NCBI GenBank assembly: GCA_011322715.1
Contig: DRLX01000059.1
Span: 1 to 6,971, forward strand
Source of the DNA: Desulfobulbaceae bacterium
GTDB lineage: Bacteria; Desulfobacterota; Desulfobulbia; Desulfobulbales; Desulfobulbaceae
Reading direction: 5' to 3'
DNA length: 6,971 bases
Shown here piece after piece: positions 1 through 5,013 of the stretch. A program made the position numbers and the translations under genes. A model generated the notes under the pieces. That model saw only the letters and a program-made list of their open reading frames with translations, ran no database searches and was not told the origin of the DNA. The first letter of the stretch is position 1. Each line of letters starts with the position of its first letter.

Positions 1-1
1 T

Positions 2-70
2 GTATATCTGTGTTTTTACTTAGCCATCTTGAAGAAGTTTGCGGACTTTTTACCGGTTTATCAGGAATAG
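2..70 (+). CDS. 3' end of an unidentified upstream gene (partial)
   Basis: An open frame enters from the left edge and stops at TAG 68-70, four bases before the yejE start. Its last residues end in FLPVYQE and are fairly hydrophobic. A second frame (from base 1) is also open and stops at TGA 82-84, overlapping the yejE start. Either could be the tail of the preceding operon gene. In Yej-type operons yejB commonly precedes yejE, but neither tail resembles the usual YejB ending (DPRIDFE-like), so I do not name it. The tight spacing fits an operon with yejE. Too little is present to say more. Confidence 0.25.
   Translation, partial: VYLCFYLAILKKFADFLPVYQE
63..67 (+). promoter_or_regulatory. Ribosome binding site of yejE
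   Basis: AGGAA lies six bases before the ATG at 74 and supports that start. It overlaps the end of the candidate upstream reading frame, as in translationally coupled operon genes. Confidence 0.55.
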
Positions 71-73
71 ACA

Positions 74-1108
74 ATGGGCATTGAAAATCAACGGCAGGAC
101 ACACTTGCACGCAGGCGCCGGCGGGCTTTTAAGAAAAACAGGCGCGGCTATTATTCCCTGATTATTTTTATACTGCTCTTTGGCACTAGTCTGTTCGCTG
201 AGGTCTTGAGCAACGACAAGCCATTGATCGTCGAGTACCAGGGCCGGCTCTATTTTCCTCTGGTAAAAAGTTATCCGGAAACAACCTTTGGCGGAGACTT
301 TGAAACCGAGACCGATTACCGGGACCCATACATTCTCAAACGGCTGTCCTCCAACGGAAATTGGGCCGTTTTCCCACCTAATCCCCATAGTTATAACTCA
401 ATTAATCTGAACCTGGATCAGCCGGTACCCTCGCCACCGAGCAGAGATAATCTGCTGGGAACGGATGACCGGGGGCGGGACGTGCTTGCCCGTTTGATCT
501 ACGGTTTTCGTCTGTCGGTTCTCTTTGGTTTTGCCCTGACAACAGTGGGGACAGTGCTCGGCATTATCGCCGGTGGTGTCCAGGGATATTTCGGCGGCAA
601 AATTGATCTGTTCTTCCAGCGTTTCATTGAAATCTGGAGTGCCATGCCGGAGCTCTATCTGCTGATTATCTTTGCCTCCATCTTTAAACCAAGTATTCTC
701 CTGCTGCTGGTCTTGCTTTCCCTTTTCGGCTGGATGGGGTTATCGGATTATGTGCGTGCGGAATTTCTCAAAGGAAGAAACATGGAGTATGTCAAGGCGG
801 CGCGGGCCCTTGGCGTGGGAAATTTGACCATTATGTACCGGCACCTGCTGCCCAACGGTATGACCCCGGTTATAACCTTTCTACCTTTCCGGATGTCCGG
901 GGCAATTCTTGCCCTGACCAGTCTCGATTTTCTCGGCCTTGGGGTGCCGCCCTCAACCCCGAGTCTAGGGGAACTGTTGGCCCAGGGAAAGGCCAATATT
1001 GATGCCTGGTGGCTGTCTCTGTCGACTTTTTTTGTCTTGGTCGGTATGCTGGTGTTATTGATTTTTATCGGCGAGGCCCTGCGCGAGGCCTATGATCCCC
1101 GCCGATAA
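74..1108 (+). CDS. yejE: YejE-type peptide ABC transporter inner-membrane permease
   Basis: This 344-residue protein is a permease subunit of a dipeptide/oligopeptide ABC importer. It closely resembles E. coli YejE (about 341 residues), part of the YejABEF peptide and microcin C uptake system. The basic N-terminus (RRRRRAFKKNRRGYYSL) leads into TM1 at about residues 26-45. A periplasmic section follows with family-typical stretches (FGGDF, PSPPSRDNLLGTDDRGRDVLARLIYG, about 72-144). The transport domain with about five membrane segments runs from about 143 to 335. The EAA loop that contacts the ATPase is at about 238-261 (EYVKAARALGV, then RHLLPN). The ending EALREAYDPRR is also typical. Length and both ends indicate an intact gene. 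The usual yejF ATPase gene does not follow: a hairpin and convergent genes do. The partner subunits must lie upstream or elsewhere. The family assignment is confident; the actual peptide substrate is unknown. Confidence 0.93.
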   Translation: MGIENQRQDTLARRRRRAFKKNRRGYYSLIIFILLFGTSLFAEVLSNDKPLIVEYQGRLYFPLVKSYPETTFGGDFETETDYRDPYILKRLSSNGNWAVFPPNPHSYNSINLNLDQPVPSPPSRDNLLGTDDRGRDVLARLIYGFRLSVLFGFALTTVGTVLGIIAGGVQGYFGGKIDLFFQRFIEIWSAMPELYLLIIFASIFKPSILLLLVLLSLFGWMGLSDYVRAEFLKGRNMEYVKAARALGVGNLTIMYRHLLPNGMTPVITFLPFRMSGAILALTSLDFLGLGVPPSTPSLGELLAQGKANIDAWWLSLSTFFVLVGMLVLLIFIGEALREAYDPRR

Positions 1109-1168
1109 ATCAACGGGTTTGAGGAATCCGGGGAAAATATTTCCGTGCCTGATGTGAGTGAAATACAT

Positions 1169-1208
1169 AAAAAAAGGGAACAACCTGATAGTTGTTCCCT
1201 CTGTTTTT
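1169..1208. terminator. Bidirectional rho-independent terminator between convergent yejE and the acidic protein gene
   Basis: There is a perfect 10-bp stem, AGGGAACAAC (1175-1184) and GTTGTTCCCT (1191-1200), with a six-base loop. On the - strand the stem is followed at once by a run of Ts (complement of A1169-A1174), an ideal intrinsic terminator for the gene ending at 1261. On the + strand CTG and five Ts (1204-1208) follow, with a second T run further on, so it can also stop yejE transcription. Confidence 0.88.
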
Positions 1209-1260
1209 GCTGGTATTTTTTTTTGAAGTCGTAGTATCCCTATCCCGCCTCAATGGCTAC

Positions 1261-3630
1261 CTATTGTACCTTTTTTCGCAGGTCAATAATTTCAGCGGCC
1301 AGGACGGAAACCGTATGACCAAGCGACATGCAGAGATCAAGTGAGGTAATTTCTTTTTTCTCCAGTTGTTGCTGCAGGCTTTGACTGAGTTCGGTTATTT
1401 TTTCCATTCCCTCCCGTTCCTTGCCATCCTCTTCAGGAATCAGACCCAATGTTGAATCCAGGAGACTGAGGAGAACCTTCTGCTCGGCGGAGGAGGCGGA
1501 TCCTTTCTGGAGTTGTTGAACAATCTTTTTGCTTTCCCGAAGCTGCTCAATCGTTCCTTTGGCGGCAAAAGCCGTCAGCCCGGCTCCGAGGGTGGTTACC
1601 AGACCGGAATCCAGGGAAATCTTGTCACTTTCCGTTTCTTCCGTGACGGTTGGAGGTGTTTCCGTATCCAGGCCGAAAAAGGCATCGAGCTTGTCTTCAA
1701 TTTCAGCGCTCGGCTCCTCGGTCATCGTTGCGACCGCCTCGTCTTCATTAAAACCGCCTTCTTCTTCAGCATCGGCAAGGGCGGGAGCAATAACTAACTC
1801 ATCGTCTACATTCTCGTCTTCAGTCGGAGTAAAATCTTTTTCCTCATCTTCATCCAGGCCGAAAAAGGCATCAAGCTTGTCTTCAATTTCAGCGCTCGGC
1901 TCTTCAGCCAAGGTGGTGACGGTCTCATCTTCATTAAAACCGCCTTCTTCTTCGGCATCGGCAAGAGCCGGGGCAACAGCTTCTTCCTGGACTGATTCAA
2001 AGGTTGATTCAAGCCTCTTTTCTTCTTCCTCTTCTTCATCAAGGCCAAAGAAAGCATCGAGTTTGTCGTCTATTTCATCTGAGGGAACTTCCGGCAATGC
2101 GGAGGCGATTTCCGTTTCATTAAAACCGCCTTCCTCTTCGGCATCGGCAAGAGCGGGTTGCAGACCGGTATCATCTTCTTCGACAAACAGTTGGTCAAAT
2201 TCCTCATCAATCTCGTCTGCCTTTTCCGATCCGGCTCCATCGGTTGATTCAACGTCGCCATCACTGAAATCCAGGTCGAATTCCTCTTCGGTAAAAGTCA
2301 GTTCAAGATCTTCAAAATTATCATCAAGTTTCTGTTCATCTTCATTTGCATCGGTATCAAAGATGCTTTCCTCTTCATCCGTAAAAAAGAGATCAAGCTC
2401 TTCTTCAAATTTTTCTTCCTCTATGGGCTCTTCTTCAAGTAAATCAATTTCATCTTCATCGCCGGAAAGGGCGCCGGCACCGGCAATGGCCCCACCGACA
2501 AGAAGTTCCTGCTCTATGAAATCATCAGCTATCTTGTCTTCCACAGGTGTAATGGCGGAGGGATCGAGAAAATCATCAAGGTCCGGTTCCGCAAGAGCGT
2601 CTACACCGGCCAGTGCTTCCAGAGGTTTTTCTTCATGATTTTCCTCTGTTTTGAGTAGGTCGGTTTTCGCTTCAGATGCTATCGGAGTAAGAATCTCGTC
2701 TAAGATTTCTTCGCTCTCTTCAGCCTCCTTCTGCTTTTTGGTTTCGGCTATGACCGCCTTCAATGCATTTAAGCGGTTTACCCGGTCAATAAGGACATTT
2801 TGTTTTTCTTCTTCATCGATATTTTTTTCGTCAAGAAGAAGTTCCAGCCCCTCATAGAATGAATGAAGCATACTGAATGCTTCCGGATGGGCATCGGCCC
2901 GTTCATCGGTTATATATCCACCCAGGGCCTGCAAACCCTGGATGAGGACCTGCGCTGATTTGTTCTCCATGAAATGTTCACGAATATCGGCTATCTGGGA
3001 GTTGAATTGATCCAGACCCTTATCGGTTACCTCCCATTCCAGACCAAGGATGGTCGCCTTCAGACAGGTAAGAGGTTCACATTCAGGAATTTCCGCAACA
3101 CTTTCTTCGCCGGAGATGGCAAGCTCATCGCTGGAACTCTCTTCCGTGGCAATGTGGGAGATGGAAGTTTTCTGATTGATTTGATACTGGAGAATCCGGA
3201 ATTTACGGACATCCGCTTTCAGCAATGTGGTAATAGCATCTCCGGTAATTTTTTCCGATGAAATAATTTTTTCAAAATTGTAAAAGAAACTGAGCAGTAA
3301 TTTAATGGCATTTGGATGGGAATAGGCCCCCTCGGCACGAAGGTAGTTCCCTATTTTATGGAGACCCTGGAGGTATACCTGGGCAACCTTGTCCCCCTGC
3401 CATACCTGTTGCAGGTTGTCGATCTCATCAATAAGTTCCTGGAGGATTTCATCGCTGATTTCCCAGTCGAGGGAGAGAATGATCGATTTGAGACGAGTTA
3501 ACGGTGAGTCACTGTCTCCTGTAAATTCAAATAAATCGACATCATCAGTATCAAAGGATTCATCGGCAAACAGCGTAAGATCTTCTACATTTTCCAGATC
3601 GTTGGGCATATTGTCTTCTGACTTTTTCAT
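1261..3630 (-). CDS. Large acidic repeat protein, last gene of the MglA/roadblock cluster (function unknown)
   Basis: I do not recognise this 789-residue protein. It starts with an acidic leader (about 1-42). Two copies of a related ~80-residue, probably helical domain follow, at about 43-123 and 186-266. Shared landmarks are PLTxLKxxILxLxWExxD, AQVxxQGL and HPxAxxxLxSFxxxxE. Residues 300-490 are extremely Asp/Glu-rich, with a small Gly/Ala-rich island at 378-390. Three 62-residue repeats occupy about 492-660, each with PALADAEEEGGFNE and then DKLDAFFGLD. A probably helical C-terminal part (about 684-789) ends in RKKVQ. No signal peptide or clear transmembrane helix is seen, so it is probably cytoplasmic. 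It lies 36 bases after the MglA-type GTPase gene. A role as effector, scaffold or localisation partner of that GTPase is inferred from gene order alone. The start is uncertain: ATG 3630 has AGGA too close, and an alternative in-frame ATG is at 3609 (residue 8). The CDS call is firm; the function is unknown. Confidence 0.9.
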   Translation of the reverse strand: MKKSEDNMPNDLENVEDLTLFADESFDTDDVDLFEFTGDSDSPLTRLKSIILSLDWEISDEILQELIDEIDNLQQVWQGDKVAQVYLQGLHKIGNYLRAEGAYSHPNAIKLLLSFFYNFEKIISSEKITGDAITTLLKADVRKFRILQYQINQKTSISHIATEESSSDELAISGEESVAEIPECEPLTCLKATILGLEWEVTDKGLDQFNSQIADIREHFMENKSAQVLIQGLQALGGYITDERADAHPEAFSMLHSFYEGLELLLDEKNIDEEEKQNVLIDRVNRLNALKAVIAETKKQKEAEESEEILDEILTPIASEAKTDLLKTEENHEEKPLEALAGVDALAEPDLDDFLDPSAITPVEDKIADDFIEQELLVGGAIAGAGALSGDEDEIDLLEEEPIEEEKFEEELDLFFTDEEESIFDTDANEDEQKLDDNFEDLELTFTEEEFDLDFSDGDVESTDGAGSEKADEIDEEFDQLFVEEDDTGLQPALADAEEEGGFNETEIASALPEVPSDEIDDKLDAFFGLDEEEEEEKRLESTFESVQEEAVAPALADAEEEGGFNEDETVTTLAEEPSAEIEDKLDAFFGLDEDEEKDFTPTEDENVDDELVIAPALADAEEEGGFNEDEAVATMTEEPSAEIEDKLDAFFGLDTETPPTVTEETESDKISLDSGLVTTLGAGLTAFAAKGTIEQLRESKKIVQQLQKGSASSAEQKVLLSLLDSTLGLIPEEDGKEREGMEKITELSQSLQQQLEKKEITSLDLCMSLGHTVSVLAAEIIDLRKKVQ
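1666..2157 (-). repeat. Three tandem 186-bp (62-residue) coding repeats in the acidic protein
   Basis: The conserved cores are at 2157-2038, 1971-1852 and 1785-1666. Each encodes PALADAEEEGGFNE, a variable stretch, a Pro-Ser-(Asp/Ala)-Glu-Ile segment, then DKLDAFFGLD. The period is exactly 62 codons between successive copies. Copies 2 and 3 are closest, sharing AEIEDKLDAFFGLD and long identical nucleotide runs; copy 1 is more diverged (SDEIDDKLDAFFGLD). This indicates stepwise in-frame tandem duplication with the latest event giving copies 2 and 3. Confidence 0.92.
2833..3504 (-). repeat. Two diverged copies of an ~80-residue N-terminal domain
   Basis: Residues 43-123 (bases about 3504-3262) and 186-266 (about 3075-2833) of the acidic protein align without large gaps. 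Both start with PLT and LK followed by an ILxLxWE core, share AQV and QGL near the middle, then HP and an LxSFY-like segment. Similarity is at protein level only, so this is an old internal duplication, unlike the recent acidic repeats. I cannot assign the domain to a known family. Confidence 0.75.
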
Positions 3631-3666
3631 ATCCTGCTCATTGCTGGGTTCTTCAGTTCCGTACCA

Positions 3667-4272
3667 TCAGAGAAGTTTTTTCTGAATGGATACTACGGTC
3701 GATGAGATAATTTTCTTTAATGTTTCAGGAACATGGTATCCTGTGAGCGCACTGGCTTCAAAGGAAGGAACTTTCAGCTTGCTGTTCATATCCTTTTCCA
3801 GTACCGAGGTCGGCAATATCGGGATCCCCTGATTTCTCAGGTCGACTTTATTGTATTGCAGGACCAGCGGTATTTTAAAAATGGACTGTTTGTAACTCTT
3901 GAGATTTTCATACAGTTGATTGAGTGAGCGAATGTTTTTTTCCCGCATCTGCTCCTGGGCATCGGCCACAAAGACAATGCCGTCAACTCCTTTGAGAACC
4001 AGTTTCCTGGTCGCATTGTACTTGACCTGTCCGGGAACGGTATACAGCTGAATCTTCATTTCGTAGCCCTTGATTTTTCCCATATCAAAGGGAAGGAAGT
4101 CAAAAAACAGAGTTCGGTCTCCGTGGGTCTTCAGACTGACCATCTCCGATTGAATCTGCTTATTGAATTTTCGATTGATATATTCAAGGTTCGTGGTTTT
4201 TCCACCACGACCGGGGCCGTAGTACACGATTTTGATCTGAACGATTTTTTCTCTAAGATTGATGAAACTCAA
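3667..4272 (-). CDS. mglA: MglA-family small Ras-like GTPase (cell polarity switch)
   Basis: This 201-residue protein matches Myxococcus xanthus MglA in order and spacing of motifs. They are the P-loop GPGRGGKTTN (19-28), DRTLFFDFLP (52-61), the atypical G3 motif TVPGQ (78-82, Thr where Ras has Asp), NKVDL (141-145) and SAL (174-176). The residues matching MglA's Arg53 and Gln82, used for GTP hydrolysis, are at the same positions, so it should be an active switch. GTP-bound MglA recruits motility and polarity partners to a pole; the roadblock protein MglB stimulates hydrolysis. The start is a TTG at 4270-4272, giving MSFIN exactly as in MglA, with GGGAG six bases upstream. It follows a roadblock/LC7 gene, the usual MglB-MglA pairing, and precedes the acidic repeat protein. 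The length is close to family size (about 195). The family is certain; the process it controls here (gliding, pili, flagella or polarity) is not. Confidence 0.93.
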   Translation of the reverse strand: MSFINLREKIVQIKIVYYGPGRGGKTTNLEYINRKFNKQIQSEMVSLKTHGDRTLFFDFLPFDMGKIKGYEMKIQLYTVPGQVKYNATRKLVLKGVDGIVFVADAQEQMREKNIRSLNQLYENLKSYKQSIFKIPLVLQYNKVDLRNQGIPILPTSVLEKDMNSKLKVPSFEASALTGYHVPETLKKIISSTVVSIQKKLL

Positions 4273-4278
4273 GGCATA

Positions 4279-4283
4279 CTCCC
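4279..4283 (-). promoter_or_regulatory. Ribosome binding site that fixes the TTG start of the MglA gene
   Basis: On the - strand GGGAG (4283-4279) is followed by six bases and then TTG at 4272. No in-frame ATG or GTG exists upstream before the TAG at 4366-4368, so the TTG is the best start. Confidence 0.7.
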
Positions 4284-4365
4284 GATGCTCTGGTTCTTTT
4301 CGTATTTGACAGTCACTGGTAGTCCGTACACCAGGATCGTAAAGAAAGGAGGTACAATTACGGTT

Positions 4366-4764
4366 CTAGTCACGGGCCCAGAGCTTTTTGATCTGTTCAA
4401 TGGTCTCAACAACATTAAGACGGAGAAATCCAAGTGAAATATCCTTTCCGAACATGGAAATCAGCAGGAGTTCGTCATCAATTTTTGAAAAATGAATATT
4501 GCAATCGGTTCCTTTGTGGAAAAGGAGAGAGAATTCTTCTTCGCCGACCAACTTGGCCATGGCATCGACAGTGGCAAAATTTCCCGCTGCCAGTGCAGCA
4601 AAGGAATACACATCATATTTGGACGTACCATTATCCTTGGCCGTAATAATATTGCCGGCCATATCAATAATAATGACGCAATCCACTCCAATTTTTATCA
4701 GCTTTTCAGTTAAAATTTCATCAATTTTTTCAAGCTGTTCCTGGCTAACTACACCGTAGTTCAT
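4366..4764 (-). CDS. Roadblock/LC7 domain protein, probable partner of the MglA GTPase
   Basis: This 132-residue protein has the roadblock/LC7 pattern. An N-terminal helix (about 7-25) is followed by a strand with VDCVIIIDMAGNIITA (27-42). A central small-residue helix segment comes next (SFAALAAGNFATVDAMAKLVG, 54-74). Strands with FSLLFHKG, NIHFSKI and ELLLISMFGKD follow (78-108), then a C-terminal helix (VVETIEQIKKLW). Such proteins dimerise and bind small GTPases. In Myxococcus the roadblock protein MglB is the GAP of MglA, encoded just upstream of it, as here. The start ATG is preceded by AAGAGGT at a six-base spacing. It is the first gene of the apparent three-gene - strand unit. Its stop (TAG) lies 93 bases before the GTPase start, in the same frame. 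I call the family confidently but leave the symbol blank, because a GAP role is inferred and several roadblock subfamilies exist. Confidence 0.88.
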   Translation of the reverse strand: MNYGVVSQEQLEKIDEILTEKLIKIGVDCVIIIDMAGNIITAKDNGTSKYDVYSFAALAAGNFATVDAMAKLVGEEEFSLLFHKGTDCNIHFSKIDDELLLISMFGKDISLGFLRLNVVETIEQIKKLWARD

Positions 4765-4770
4765 TCCAAC

Positions 4771-4777
4771 ACCTCTT
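4771..4777 (-). promoter_or_regulatory. Ribosome binding site of the roadblock gene
   Basis: AAGAGGT on the - strand, six bases before the ATG at 4764. The only nearby upstream ATG (at 4781) reaches a stop within seven codons, confirming 4764 as the start. Confidence 0.6.
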
Positions 4778-4814
4778 CCATGTTCCTTAAGATTGATATA
4801 ACCGGGATATATTC

Positions 4815-4827
4815 AGGTAAGTTACCT
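4815..4827. promoter_or_regulatory. Perfect 13-base inverted repeat, possible operator
   Basis: AGGTAA-G-TTACCT is a perfect palindrome with a one-base centre, about 51 bases before the roadblock start and just downstream of candidate -10 elements on the - strand. The position suits a repressor site or an element in the 5' leader. No regulator is identified. Confidence 0.35.
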
Positions 4828-4837
4828 TATTATCAAG

Positions 4838-4890
4838 AGTATACGACAGAAAAAATATTATATGAAGGTATTTTATAAAAAAGTTATTTT
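4838..4890 (-). promoter_or_regulatory. AT-rich candidate promoter of the roadblock/MglA unit
   Basis: On the - strand, a consensus-like TATAAT (4862-4857) and a second TATACT (4843-4838) lie in a very AT-rich stretch upstream of the roadblock gene and downstream of the probable ade terminator. No convincing TTGACA-like -35 box lies at the right distance, so the exact promoter is not fixed. No sigma-54 (GG-GC) pattern was seen. Confidence 0.35.
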
Positions 4891-4902
4891 TTTCTGTTCT
4901 CC

Positions 4903-4943
4903 GAAAAAAGCACCGCTTTCCGTCCCTGTTTGAGCAACAGGAA
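4903..4943 (-). terminator. Probable terminator after ade
   Basis: On the - strand, TTCCTGTT (4943-4936) and AACAGGGA (4930-4923) form an 8-pair stem including one G-T pair, with loop GCTCA. A smaller stem follows, GAAAGC-GGT-GCTTTT, running into six Ts (4909-4904). It lies about 70 bases past the ade stop. It is weaker than the 1175-1200 hairpin but well placed to separate ade from the roadblock unit. Confidence 0.4.
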
Positions 4944-5013
4944 GACAAAGCTTCGGGAAGAATTTTTGACAAAACAGAGTATTTTGTTTTGTTGCGCGTC
5001 AATATGTAGATTT

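Noticed and set aside
1529..2638. Long + strand open frame (369 codons) rich in serine
   Set aside because: It is the antisense of the Asp/Glu-rich repeat gene: GAA/GAT codons read backwards give TTC/ATC and, in another frame, serine codons. The low-complexity product and lack of start signals make it a shadow.
4316..4334. Five-base-pair hairpin (CTGGT/ACCAG) in the roadblock-MglA gap as a terminator or attenuator
   Set aside because: The stem is short with a nine-base loop and no T run follows on either strand.
4347..4437. Strong + strand ribosome-site-like AAAGGAGGT at 4346-4353 suggesting a + strand gene
   Set aside because: No ATG, GTG or TTG start follows at a usable distance, and the region is the spacer and 3' end of confirmed - strand genes.
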